A stretch of 64,000 bases of DNA from Bacteroidota bacterium (lineage in GTDB: Bacteria > Bacteroidota > Bacteroidia > Flavobacteriales_D > Crocinitomicaceae), in contig JASBTZ010000009.1 in the NCBI GenBank assembly GCA_030148165.1, positions 1-64,000 of the forward strand, given 5' to 3'. The notes below the pieces were generated by a model that was not told the DNA's origin, did no database searches, and worked only from the letters and a program-made list of their open reading frames with translations. Numbering within the stretch: position 1 is the first letter of the stretch; each line of letters starts with the position of its first letter. Both the position numbers and the translations under genes were made by a program. Shown here piece by piece: positions 8,296-16,990 of this stretch.

Positions 8296-8645
8296 TTAGA
8301 ACACAGGTATTTTTATTTTCAATTTTGATGATATTAACTGTTTCTTGCTCTAAAGATAAAACAGAGTTTGCTGCAGCAGATTGTCCCGACCCAATAAGTT
8401 TCGCGAATGATGTTAAACCAATTATAGATGTCAACTGTGCGACAAGTGGTTGTCATGACGCAAATACGTCAACGCCATATGAGTTTGCCAATTACGACGA
8501 TATTGCAGCCAACGCTAATTTGATATTATCCGTTATTAGACATGAAACCGGAGTTACACCAATGCCACTGAACGGAAACCAGCTTGCTGATTCACTCATT
8601 CAGAAAATCAATTGTTGGGTAATTCAAGGAAAATTAGATAATTAG
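8292..8645 (+). CDS. Cytochrome c-like lipoprotein with CX4CH motif
   Basis: The 117-aa protein begins with a lipoprotein signal ending TVSC, which would lipidate Cys18. A short cytochrome-like region follows: FANDVKPIIDVNCATSGCHD, then MPLNGNQLADS. The haem motif is CATSGCH, i.e. C-X4-CH rather than the usual CX2CH, and the late Met of MPLNG is placed to be the distal ligand. This layout is common in Bacteroidota membrane-anchored cytochrome-like proteins. The ATG at 8292 is chosen over an upstream in-frame start because it directly precedes the signal and overlaps the previous stop. Haem attachment is inferred. Confidence 0.75.
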   Translation: MIRTQVFLFSILMILTVSCSKDKTEFAAADCPDPISFANDVKPIIDVNCATSGCHDANTSTPYEFANYDDIAANANLILSVIRHETGVTPMPLNGNQLADSLIQKINCWVIQGKLDN

Positions 8646-8673
8646 TAAATTTAAAACTCAAAATAAACTACAC

Positions 8674-9561
8674 ATGAAGAAAAACTACTTTGTACTTGGA
8701 CTAACAGTCATCTCTATTGGATTTCTGGCGTTTAAAAATTCTCCGGATAGCAGTTACTCAGATTACGATAAAGAATCTCATTTCTGGAGTGCCGGTGGTA
8801 TTGCTCCTTATACTGGAGCGCCGGGAGAACAAAACTGTACCTTTTGTCACGCGGGAACTGTTCAGTCAGGTATTGGAGAACACGTTTTCCAGGTAATGGA
8901 AGGGTTTAATCCGGTAACTACGTATTTACCAGGAACCACCTATAATGTTTCCCTTCAGAAGACTTCAGACCCTGCTAAGAAAGGATTCTCATCTACCGTT
9001 TTGGATAATACCGCTACTATGGCTGGAACACTGAATGGTCAGGGAATAGGAGGCACTCAGGATTATGTGAATGGTAGTCGCCAATATGTTTCGCATACAG
9101 TGACAAGTAACACGAATGCAACAACAACTTGGGTATGGACCTGGGATGCACCTGCAACAGCGGTAGGAGATGTCACTTTCTTTGTGGCTTCAAATTCAGC
9201 TAACAATAACGGTACAGCTTCGGGAGATGTAATATACACCTCATCCCACACAATTTTCCTTGATTCATCTGCCGCAGTGGGAGAAATACAACATACGGAG
9301 CAGCAATTTTTTGAAGCGGGTTATTCACCTTCGTCTCATTCTGTGGTAATTGACTTCACTACATTGACTCCGGGGAATATGTTTTTTAACCTGGTTGATA
9401 TGAACGGGCGATCAGTTTTCTATAAGCATTTAGGAGATGCGATCATAGGAGAAAATCATGAAGAAGTTTCACTTCCTAGTGACTTGGAAAATGGAGTGTA
9501 TGTCGTTCATTATTTTATTGGGAATCAGGCAAGAACGGCAAACATCATGATCAGTAAATAA
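8674..9561 (+). CDS. Choice-of-anchor V domain T9SS-type protein
   Basis: The 295-aa protein has a signal peptide, then a haem-like CTFCH within GAPGEQNCTFCHAG (about residues 45-60). A beta-sandwich region like the Reeler-related choice-of-anchor V domain follows (about 75-200). The C-terminal ~80 residues look like a T9SS sorting module (MFFNLVDMNGRSVF, ENGVYVVHYFIGNQ). It is probably surface exposed. It closes the DUF5777/YceI/cytochrome-like cluster and is followed by a terminator. CX2CH supports one covalent haem c; electron transfer at the surface is inference. Confidence 0.8.
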   Translation: MKKNYFVLGLTVISIGFLAFKNSPDSSYSDYDKESHFWSAGGIAPYTGAPGEQNCTFCHAGTVQSGIGEHVFQVMEGFNPVTTYLPGTTYNVSLQKTSDPAKKGFSSTVLDNTATMAGTLNGQGIGGTQDYVNGSRQYVSHTVTSNTNATTTWVWTWDAPATAVGDVTFFVASNSANNNGTASGDVIYTSSHTIFLDSSAAVGEIQHTEQQFFEAGYSPSSHSVVIDFTTLTPGNMFFNLVDMNGRSVFYKHLGDAIIGENHEEVSLPSDLENGVYVVHYFIGNQARTANIMISK

Positions 9562-9583
9562 TCGATATTAAACTTAATGTAGA

Positions 9584-9610
9584 AAGGTGTCTCTATGAGG
9601 CACCTTTTTT
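9584..9610 (+). terminator. Terminator between convergent genes
   Basis: AAGGTGTCTC pairs with GAGGCACCTT (one wobble, TAT loop) and runs into six T residues. It ends the 8674-9561 transcript and touches the stop of the convergent gene at 9609. Confidence 0.8.
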
Positions 9611-10181
9611 ATTTAAGCCTTTCGTCTACGATGCTCTGAACCTTATTAAAGAACTGATGCGGCAGATATGTTCTCCATTCCAAGTCATCTAATGCTCCTC
9701 CCATAATGAAATACTGATCTACGCCAATGAGTTCCATTTCTTTCTCTACATGCTCGTGAAAATTAATAAGGACCACCCATCCATCATCAATATCTTCGAT
9801 AGTTTCCTCGTAATAACAGTCGTCTGAGGAATGAAAGTTGAGAACATTCTCTCCAATAAAAATGAACTTGTTGATCTCATAATGGATCATGTCATCTAAT
9901 AAGTCTCTTTTCAAGGTCATAACATCGTTTTCGATAGCATCATTCCATTCACCAATCATTTCAATGATAGCGTATCCGTCATCATAATCGACGTATAATA
10001 TTTTAAGGAATAATGTTGGAGAACCAATCGTGTCCCATTGAGGATGGATTAAATAATTATAGATGCGATGCTCAAATTCAAACTCGCTATACTCTCTTCC
10101 AAAGAATGGTGAAGCTTCATCTTCAGAGGCAATATAGAGGTTGCGCCAATGATAATATGGTTCGACATGATGCATCTTCAA
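9609..10181 (-). CDS. Conserved hypothetical acidic cytosolic protein
   Basis: This 190-aa protein has no signal peptide or membrane segment and is rich in acidic and aromatic residues (for example HSSDDCYYEETIEDIDDGW). I recognise no named domain. It is a single-gene unit facing the choice-of-anchor V gene tail to tail and diverging from the DUF4836 gene. The chosen ATG at 10181 precedes MHHVEPYYHWRNLY; the second Met, two codons in, is equally possible. Coding is well supported by length and composition. Confidence 0.65.
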   Translation of the reverse strand: MKMHHVEPYYHWRNLYIASEDEASPFFGREYSEFEFEHRIYNYLIHPQWDTIGSPTLFLKILYVDYDDGYAIIEMIGEWNDAIENDVMTLKRDLLDDMIHYEINKFIFIGENVLNFHSSDDCYYEETIEDIDDGWVVLINFHEHVEKEMELIGVDQYFIMGGALDDLEWRTYLPHQFFNKVQSIVDERLK

Positions 10182-10229
10182 ATTTATTAATTCATACAGG
10201 AATATGGCATAAAATATGCTTGTAAGCTG

Positions 10230-10237
10230 TAAATTTG
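10230..10237 (+). promoter_or_regulatory. -7 promoter box (TAAATTTG) for DUF4836 gene
   Basis: A perfect match to the Bacteroidota -7 consensus TAnnTTTG lies 26 nt before the ATG at 10264. No good TTTG -33 box is seen at the usual 19-nt spacing. Confidence 0.45.
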
Positions 10238-10263
10238 ATTATTCAACATTCAATACAACAATT

Positions 10264-11718
10264 ATGATTCTTCGAAAACTCATTCTATTTATTTCAACTG
10301 CCATTTTGCTAACAGCTTGCAACGGGGGTGAAGGAGACGGACGATCCTTATCTAGTTATGTTTCTTCTTTCATCAATGATAACGACCAAGTGGTTGCATT
10401 TGGGAGTGTTCACCTGAAGGATATACTTGACAAAACAGATTACAAAAGTCACGACAAGCTAAATGCCTTTATTTCCGGCGAGATGTCCAGAATTGAAAGC
10501 GTACTCGACTTGAGTGAATCCGTATATTTCGTTGGAGAAGGACCTCTCAATGAGGACGGTAGTCCGGAAACTCTTCACTTATTCATTGATGTGAAGAATC
10601 AAGATTCGCTTGTGAGTGAATTGAACAGAAGATCGTACGATGTAAATAAGTTTAAAAAAATATATTACGCCGAGGATGGAGATTTTCTGATTGGAGTTAA
10701 AGATAACCTTGCTATCGTGACAATTACAGGTAAGGACTATGATGCTAAGAAGCTAGTAAAGCAAAATTTTAATAAGGTTGAAGGAAAAGAAACCAACGAA
10801 AAAGAAGAAGAAATGCTCGCGGAGGAGGCGGATTTGGTGATCGCCCTGAAGCTTGAAAACTTATACGGAACTTCAAATACAGATCTTGAAAAACTAGACA
10901 AGGCTACCAAGGACGATTTAATCGCCATGGCAAAAGATTCCTATATACAAACCAAGGTCAAGTTTGAAAATGGTGCAGCAACTATAGAAACACACAATCA
11001 TTTTAATGAAAAACTAAAAGGTCAACTGTTTTTCAGATCTGATGCCAGTTCAAGAATCATAGAGAAGTTGAATAAAGGAGATGGTGAATTAATGGCAGGC
11101 GTAGCTGCTAACCTTGATTTGACAAAGATGGAGGCTTTCTACGAAAAGTACTCGCCAGAGGCATTGGATGAAATCTATACGATGCTAGGCCTAGACGGTG
11201 GACTAATCTCCTTGATGGGCTCTGAAAAATTGTTGTCGAAATTGGGAGATGGACAATTAGGATTGGCAGTTTATGCGAATCAGGAAGAATATGCAGTTAG
11301 CGTAAACACCTTTTTTGGAGCAACGGATTCAGGAAAGAGAGTATTTACCTTTATTCAGGGAGAATTACCGGAAGAAATGGAGTATTCGATTGAAAAAGAA
11401 GGTATCTACGGACGTGGGGGTCTGATGGGAGAGTCTTCAGAGTCGGATAATAGAATGTCTATTCCTAAAGGCTGTGAAGGGTTTGGAAAAAAAGGTATAA
11501 CAGCATTCCTGAATCTTCAGGATTTCGATACAGAGTCATTTGAACTGCCTGGATCCTTGAAACTATTTGAGATAGTCGATTATGCAACATTCGAATACGA
11601 CAATGATGGTGGCAAGTTATATATCAAGGCTAAAGAAGGTCAGGAAAACATCCTTAAACAGGCGATGAATAAGATGATCGAGCAGTTAGCTGGAAATATT
11701 AGTGGCATGATCCTGTAA
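10264..11718 (+). CDS. DUF4836 family lipoprotein
   Basis: The 484-aa protein carries a lipoprotein signal ([10 protein letters not shown], lipidated Cys near residue 19). It then shows the DUF4836 pattern: an early [18 protein letters not shown] and a late region with [11 protein letters not shown] and [15 protein letters not shown]. It is most likely anchored to an envelope membrane facing the periplasm. Function is unknown. The ATG at 10264 starts exactly at the signal peptide; an earlier in-frame ATG at 10216 falls upstream of the -7 box. It ends 1 nt before msrB, so the two are probably cotranscribed. Confidence 0.8.
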   Translation: MILRKLILFISTAILLTACNGGEGDGRSLSSYVSSFINDNDQVVAFGSVHLKDILDKTDYKSHDKLNAFISGEMSRIESVLDLSESVYFVGEGPLNEDGSPETLHLFIDVKNQDSLVSELNRRSYDVNKFKKIYYAEDGDFLIGVKDNLAIVTITGKDYDAKKLVKQNFNKVEGKETNEKEEEMLAEEADLVIALKLENLYGTSNTDLEKLDKATKDDLIAMAKDSYIQTKVKFENGAATIETHNHFNEKLKGQLFFRSDASSRIIEKLNKGDGELMAGVAANLDLTKMEAFYEKYSPEALDEIYTMLGLDGGLISLMGSEKLLSKLGDGQLGLAVYANQEEYAVSVNTFFGATDSGKRVFTFIQGELPEEMEYSIEKEGIYGRGGLMGESSESDNRMSIPKGCEGFGKKGITAFLNLQDFDTESFELPGSLKLFEIVDYATFEYDNDGGKLYIKAKEGQENILKQAMNKMIEQLAGNISGMIL

Positions 11719-11719
11719 G

Positions 11720-12088
11720 ATGAAAGAGAACTGGCGAAAATTATCCGAAAAGGAAAAGCAGGTTATCCTTGAAAAAGGAACTGAAAGACCCTATACAGGA
11801 GAATATGATAACTTCTTTAAGGATGGTGTTTATCATTGTAAGCAATGCGATCAACCGCTATTCCATTCTGACACTAAATTTCATTCGGGTTGTGGTTGGC
11901 CTTCATTCGATGATACCATTCCCGGATCGGTTTCAGAAGTTCTTGATGCAGATGGCAGGAGAACGGAAATCGTTTGCTCGAATTGTGGCGGACACCTGGG
12001 ACATGTATTTAGAGGAGAAGGATTCACGGATAAAAACACTCGCCATTGTGTGAACTCGATTTCACTTGATTTTAAGAATAAGGACTAA
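11720..12088 (+). CDS. msrB: Peptide-methionine (R)-S-oxide reductase
   Basis: MsrB reduces the R-epimer of methionine sulfoxide in oxidised proteins. The 122-aa cytosolic protein is full length. It has the structural zinc pairs C40-X2-C43 and C86-X2-C89, [11 protein letters not shown] near residue 55, GHLGHVF near 91, and the catalytic Cys110 in RHCVNS. It follows the DUF4836 gene by 1 nt. Its TAA overlaps the stop of the convergent transglycosylase gene as the four-base string CTAA. No fused MsrA is present in the window. Confidence 0.97.
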   Translation: MKENWRKLSEKEKQVILEKGTERPYTGEYDNFFKDGVYHCKQCDQPLFHSDTKFHSGCGWPSFDDTIPGSVSEVLDADGRRTEIVCSNCGGHLGHVFRGEGFTDKNTRHCVNSISLDFKNKD

Positions 12089-13026
12089 TTGCTTGCACAA
12101 TCAAGGATGTAATCACAGTTGTGATAGATGATCTCATGTAAAATCAATTGGGACGCGATCGCCAGCTGACTGTAATTTTGCGAGTTATTACCGAAATTGG
12201 CAGCAGTTGTCTGCCACATTTCAGTGATCAATGATTTATCACCTCGCTCAGGATTTATCTTATTAACTACGGCTTGAACGTTTAACGATCCTGCATGATA
12301 GACGTGTAATACGAAAAACCTAAACCATAAATCTGTTTCGTTATATTCAATTTCTTTTGCGTCGAGAATTCTCCTTGCTTCCGGAATACAAATCGTTTTG
12401 ATTAGTTGAGATGATCCGTAAGCACTCCGGTCAAAATCCGCCCGTTCGTCCGTATATCTATTCACGATAAGCCCTTGTTTTCTGGCAACAGCCGGCATTA
12501 ACTGAAATGGCCCATATGCACCAGCGCGTGATTTTTTCAGCTGTCCAGGACTCTCTATCAGAAGTATGGCTTGTGCATACCAAGGATCAACTCCGTTGTT
12601 TTCAAATGCCTCAATTCCCCTTGATATACTCGGATAAACAACATCGAACTTATAAAAATCACTCTTGCCCGTCGTAACAAAAATGCGGTCGTCAGCACTT
12701 AGTCCCTTTGCTACCCTTACACTGTCTCTATAGGCGTCTTTCTCAGAATCAGTCTGTTTCTGCCAGTCGGCAACACTCATTTTCGCAACGATTGTTCTGT
12801 CTTTTGCAACGTTAATCAGACAAGAGTCGGGCGATAATGACATGATTTGTTGCCAGAAGTGGGCTTGATTCAGATCAGACCAGCCTTCCATAAAGAGCGC
12901 GTCAGCACGCATGATCGTATGTTGTTCTGCCCCCTTCTTTACTTCTATCTTCTCATTGTCCCAGTTTTGATATTGAGCAAATGAAAATGCTGTATTCAGG
13001 AGAAATATGGAGAGTACTATTCGCAT
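12085..13026 (-). CDS. Lytic transglycosylase (SLT domain), exported
   Basis: This 313-aa protein has a signal peptide ([18 protein letters not shown]). A goose-lysozyme-like SLT domain is centred at residues 140-230. The catalytic Glu is in [10 protein letters not shown], followed by [13 protein letters not shown] and a late YHAGSLN region. It would cleave peptidoglycan glycan strands with 1,6-anhydro product formation in the periplasm. The ATG at 13026 is chosen because it opens the signal peptide; a start at 13062 would add 12 residues upstream. It is convergent with msrB and divergent from yidD. Confidence 0.88.
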   Translation of the reverse strand: MRIVLSIFLLNTAFSFAQYQNWDNEKIEVKKGAEQHTIMRADALFMEGWSDLNQAHFWQQIMSLSPDSCLINVAKDRTIVAKMSVADWQKQTDSEKDAYRDSVRVAKGLSADDRIFVTTGKSDFYKFDVVYPSISRGIEAFENNGVDPWYAQAILLIESPGQLKKSRAGAYGPFQLMPAVARKQGLIVNRYTDERADFDRSAYGSSQLIKTICIPEARRILDAKEIEYNETDLWFRFFVLHVYHAGSLNVQAVVNKINPERGDKSLITEMWQTTAANFGNNSQNYSQLAIASQLILHEIIYHNCDYILDCASN

Positions 13027-13122
13027 GATTATTTTTGGAATTCCGTATAAAGATAACGGCACTTTTGGTCCGTTGGTTACATATAATATACGAAGAATTC
13101 ACAAACGATAGTGAAAATCGAG

Positions 13123-13130
13123 TAACTTTA
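13123..13130 (+). promoter_or_regulatory. -7-like box (TAACTTTA) abutting the yidD start
   Basis: TAACTTTA matches TAnnTTTG at seven of eight positions and directly precedes the ATG at 13131. A second in-frame ATG at 13137 would then be the likely start of a leaderless transcript. Confidence 0.35.
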
Positions 13131-13388
13131 ATGTTAATGAGAGCCGTTTATACAATTATCTCTTTTCCGTTAATTATCTTAGTTAAGCTTTACCAATGGG
13201 TGATAAGTCCTTTACTACCGCAATCGTGCAGGTATACGCCAACATGTTCAAACTACATGCTGGAAGCCTTGCGCGTATGGGGTCCACTAAAGGGTACATA
13301 CCTCGGAGTAAAGCGAATATTATCATGTCACCCCTGGGGTGGACATGGTCATGATCCAGTACCAAAAAGAAAAAATGAATCAATTTAA
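13131..13388 (+). CDS. yidD: Membrane protein insertion efficiency factor YidD
   Basis: YidD is a small membrane-associated protein thought to help YidC insert proteins into the inner membrane. The 85 residues carry the family signature: [51 protein letters not shown]. All three characteristic cysteine positions are present. Starts at 13131 or 13137 fit both family length and the adjacent -7-like box; the longer frame from 13035 would add 32 unrelated residues. Its last 14 nt overlap the start of the downstream hydrolase gene in another frame. Confidence 0.9.
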   Translation: MLMRAVYTIISFPLIILVKLYQWVISPLLPQSCRYTPTCSNYMLEALRVWGPLKGTYLGVKRILSCHPWGGHGHDPVPKRKNESI

Positions 13389-15654
13389 GCTCATATTATT
13401 TATGTTTTGCGCGACGATCACAAATGAATCGTCGGCACAATATTATACGCCTATCAAGCCGAGTATTGTGCGGTTGGCGGATAGTTCTGAACACATGACG
13501 ATCGGATTATTCCTTGAAGACAGAGCTGAAGAAGGTAAAACATTCGAAAAAATAGAATATGGTATTAAGCTCAGCAATGACTTAACCTGGAAAATGGCCA
13601 ATTTTTTCATGAATAATGAGAAGGATCATATTAACCCTTTTAACCGACACGATATTGATATTACTGTTGAAATATTTCAGATTCAGCTGGACGAAACAAT
13701 AATTAAGGTAGAGGAGAGAGATGCGTTCTACTATGAAGAGTATAAACGTAATCTCCAACGAAATAGATGGGAAACAGACACAACCTCTTTCCCTTTTCGC
13801 GTTCGGTTTGCAGTTGAAGAAGAGGGGGCATACCGAATTATATTCACCTTGAATGTGAAAGGTCGGGATCTTGAAGAATTTGCAACGGATCTGTATATTT
13901 CTGATTCTTCAAACCCCGGATACATTGAATTAGGTAAGAATAAAAAACATATGCGTTTTAGTAAAACGAAAGATTGTTTTTTAGGTGTAGGACAACAAGT
14001 CCCCTGGGCGACGTGGATATCCTGGTTTGAAGCGGATAAACCTTCTGGGCCGGTCTTATACGATGAAGTTGAAAATTCGTTAAATGCCCTTGCAGATGCA
14101 CAGGGAAATTATACGCGAATATTGGCGGTACCCTGGTTTATGCAGTTGGAGTGGGAAGCACTAGGTAACTATCAACCACGAATGGCCCAGGCGTGGGGAT
14201 TTGATCGAATGGATGAGCTTTGTCGCGAAAAGAAGATCTATTACATCTATAGTATGATTCACTCGCAGATTTTGAAGATCCATGATGATGTTCCAAATAC
14301 GGGATGGCTATTCAATTGCTATAACGATAATGACAGAACAATAGAGCCAATAGCTCATGAAGAACGTATTGGTATAACTGATCCGATCGAATATTTTAGT
14401 AATGCCACCGCAATTGATCACCAAAAGAATTACTTCAGATATATTGTTTCACGTTGGGGTTTTTCGACTGCTGTTGCTGGATGGCAATTAATGAACGAAA
14501 TTGACCTGGTATCCCATTATGCTAATGAAGAAAGAAATGGGAAAGAGATTGATAATTCGAAGATGCGCAATGCAGTGACGAATTGGGTACATGAACATAT
14601 TGAATACATCGCGGAAGACCTTAAGGACTCACATATGCGAAGCGTATCATTGGTAGGAGGTAAGCGCTGGGGTGCTGACCTATGGGATCCGGAAATCTGG
14701 AATCATGATTCCATTGATTATATCGGTTTTCACACCTATGCACACGAACAAGACACAGAAGGCGGCAACGTTAGATCCCGAAACATAAAAATTCGCTATT
14801 CACATATCAATAACTTAAATATAGGAATACAAAATGGTGAGATATCCATGCCATCCTATCAGAATAAGATGTTTATTATGGATGAATGCGGACACCATGT
14901 TGCTATCAAAGTACAATGGCCGGAGGATAAGGATATTCGTCCAACTGTTGATTTTAATAATTGTGCAGACTTCATGTTTAAGCAGGACACGTGGTTTTTG
15001 TTTGCAGCGGGGACCGGAAGTGCGGGTTTGGACTGGTGGAATTCAGAACAAGAAAAGCGAATGGCAGACTGGAAGAGATATTTACCGGGAATCCAGGCGT
15101 TTGTCAAGGATATTGATTTCGAAAATGTTGATTATACATCGATTAAAAATTATAAAGACGAACCGTATATCGTTCAGCGTTGGCCATTCACCAATAAGCA
15201 AATCGATAGAAGCAATGACCGTCATTACAAGAAAAAAGATATTCTTGAATCATACATTCAATTATCTTCAGATGGATTACAAGGATTTGGATGGATGCTC
15301 AACAGGTCTTTTAACTGGTACAATCTGATAGACTCACTACCATGCTTATCCGCTATGTATCATGGAACAGATCCCTATCATAAGAAATATCTTTACAAAC
15401 CTCGCGACAGTGATGGAGAAGGAAAACCGGTGGATGTTGGTAAAAATAAGGGGATGATAAAAATTTACAATGTTGCTCCCAAGTCCAGTTACCAGGTAGA
15501 CTTTTTTGATACAGAATCGGGTAAACTGATCGAATCCGTAAAAGTAAAATCTAATAATAGGGGAATGATAAAGCTGTATTCACCGGAAATGAAAGTAAGC
15601 GAACGTTACGACGTAGCGTTCAAGTTTTATTCAGAAGAAACAGGTTGGCGTTGA
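13375..15654 (+). CDS. Secreted GH-A clan (GH5-like) glycoside hydrolase
   Basis: The 759-aa protein has a signal peptide ending near SSAQ (residue 22). An N-terminal beta-sandwich follows (about 30-190), resembling the DUF5060-type domain that often precedes GH5 enzymes. A TIM barrel spans about 200-610 and a C-terminal beta domain about 640-759. Likely catalytic residues are the acid/base Glu375 in [11 protein letters not shown] and the nucleophile Glu504 in [10 protein letters not shown]. The fold suggests hydrolysis of a beta-linked glycan; substrate is unknown. It overlaps yidD by 14 nt, and its 3' end overlaps the convergent GT-C gene by 28 nt. No T9SS domain is evident. Confidence 0.75.
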   Translation: MNQFKLILFMFCATITNESSAQYYTPIKPSIVRLADSSEHMTIGLFLEDRAEEGKTFEKIEYGIKLSNDLTWKMANFFMNNEKDHINPFNRHDIDITVEIFQIQLDETIIKVEERDAFYYEEYKRNLQRNRWETDTTSFPFRVRFAVEEEGAYRIIFTLNVKGRDLEEFATDLYISDSSNPGYIELGKNKKHMRFSKTKDCFLGVGQQVPWATWISWFEADKPSGPVLYDEVENSLNALADAQGNYTRILAVPWFMQLEWEALGNYQPRMAQAWGFDRMDELCREKKIYYIYSMIHSQILKIHDDVPNTGWLFNCYNDNDRTIEPIAHEERIGITDPIEYFSNATAIDHQKNYFRYIVSRWGFSTAVAGWQLMNEIDLVSHYANEERNGKEIDNSKMRNAVTNWVHEHIEYIAEDLKDSHMRSVSLVGGKRWGADLWDPEIWNHDSIDYIGFHTYAHEQDTEGGNVRSRNIKIRYSHINNLNIGIQNGEISMPSYQNKMFIMDECGHHVAIKVQWPEDKDIRPTVDFNNCADFMFKQDTWFLFAAGTGSAGLDWWNSEQEKRMADWKRYLPGIQAFVKDIDFENVDYTSIKNYKDEPYIVQRWPFTNKQIDRSNDRHYKKKDILESYIQLSSDGLQGFGWMLNRSFNWYNLIDSLPCLSAMYHGTDPYHKKYLYKPRDSDGEGKPVDVGKNKGMIKIYNVAPKSSYQVDFFDTESGKLIESVKVKSNNRGMIKLYSPEMKVSERYDVAFKFYSEETGWR

Positions 15655-16988
15655 TCCGTCAGCTTTAAGAATGGCAAAGCACTTTTTTGGTATCTAAGTT
15701 CATAAACAGCACATCCAAGCACTATAAGATAACTGCTTCCTACCATCAGGCGATAAACCAGGTCATGATAATCGAAGTGGGAATAGAACTGGTAGGAAAA
15801 GAAAACTACGAAAGTCCAGATAACTACAAAGGTATAGCTTGTAAGAACTGATAAAGTGAGAACTGTAATAAGGTACCACGGATGCAGCGTACTAGTCAGT
15901 AGGAAATAAATGACAAGTCCCCACATTATTTTTATCAATAGCTCTTCCCAGGTACTACGTTTTCCGTACAAAGCCAGTATGGCAATCGAAATCACGGTAA
16001 TCTGTGAAAATAAAGATGTGAAGATCCTTAGATCATACCAATCGAAAAGATGTTTACCCAGCTCACTAATGGGGTAGACAACAAAGGAATTAAACTCGAA
16101 TGAATTGAAGTAAAGTGAGAGACTCTCAGAAAATAAAAGATAATTATCGATTCGAAGGAATAGGGCGGCTAACAATGCTGTTCCAATAAAGGTGGCGCTA
16201 TAAAATAAAACCGACCTTTTTAATCCAATCATTCTTAGAAAAAAGGGGAGCACCATCAGCGGTATTAACTTGACTTGTATTGCCGTCGCTAACAGAAAAC
16301 CGGAAAGGATGTCTTTCGATTTCATCAAAAAGTAAATTCCGGCCAGCACAAAACTCATCATTACCGCTTCAAAATGAACATTGCCGAATGTTTCTATGAT
16401 GAAAAGCGGGTTTAATACAAGTATCCAAATTCTTCTACTATCTAGTCCTAGTAAATGAAGTATCTTTTTAAGATAAAAAATGCCCATTAGGACAGTCAAT
16501 AAGATCATAATCCGCATGACAAATAAATTGACTCCAATGTTATTACTTGTGAGTGCTGGTAAGTAGAAATAAAGCTGATTGATACTGGGGTAACAACTGT
16601 AATGTCTGGCAGAGAGTTCGCCCATTCCCCTATGCAGATCAACATAGTATGAACTTTCGGAAAAGGTCTCATTTGTGATAAGCTTATCTGGAATATGTTC
16701 GTATGGATTGATGCCTTTCGTCAGCATTTCGCCATCCCATAAAAACCGAAAATAATCATTGGAAAGATTTGGCTTAAAGACAAAACAGAAAGCGATTCCC
16801 AAAATGACAAGTACTGTCTTCACGGTTTTGTAATCTGATCGAACCAGCAATAAATACGATAGAAATGACAGAGAATATGAACTGATTAACCAGATAAAAT
16901 TACTTCTATCTGGTTGCCAAAGAATAAAGACCAGACTAATTAAAAATACCAGTCCGCTGATTACATCTTTCCACGAAAAAGAATTCAT
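15627..16988 (-). CDS. GT-C type integral membrane glycosyltransferase
   Basis: This 453-aa polytopic protein has about 12 hydrophobic segments. The first extracytoplasmic loop carries SNDYFRFLWDGEMLTKGINP, the acidic-plus-aromatic motif typical of polyprenyl-phosphate-sugar-dependent mannosyl- or glucosyltransferases (MptB/GT87-like). Such enzymes use lipid-linked sugars on the outer face of the inner membrane. It lies 2 nt downstream of the GT2 gene in a four-gene operon that also encodes a candidate polyprenyl-phosphate sugar synthase, which could supply its donor. Donor and acceptor identity are inferred only. Confidence 0.7.
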   Translation of the reverse strand: MNSFSWKDVISGLVFLISLVFILWQPDRSNFIWLISSYSLSFLSYLLLVRSDYKTVKTVLVILGIAFCFVFKPNLSNDYFRFLWDGEMLTKGINPYEHIPDKLITNETFSESSYYVDLHRGMGELSARHYSCYPSINQLYFYLPALTSNNIGVNLFVMRIMILLTVLMGIFYLKKILHLLGLDSRRIWILVLNPLFIIETFGNVHFEAVMMSFVLAGIYFLMKSKDILSGFLLATAIQVKLIPLMVLPFFLRMIGLKRSVLFYSATFIGTALLAALFLRIDNYLLFSESLSLYFNSFEFNSFVVYPISELGKHLFDWYDLRIFTSLFSQITVISIAILALYGKRSTWEELLIKIMWGLVIYFLLTSTLHPWYLITVLTLSVLTSYTFVVIWTFVVFFSYQFYSHFDYHDLVYRLMVGSSYLIVLGCAVYELRYQKSALPFLKLTDQRQPVSSE

Positions 16989-16990
16989 TG

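Noticed and set aside
13035-13130. Longer YidD starting at 13035.
   Set aside because: The added 32 residues are unlike the family, and YidD is normally about 70-90 residues, which fits the start at 13131 or 13137.
14834-15328. A 164-aa frame inside the GH-A hydrolase gene.
   Set aside because: It is an alternate frame of a well supported 759-aa gene with a signal peptide and catalytic motifs; its product has no recognisable domain.
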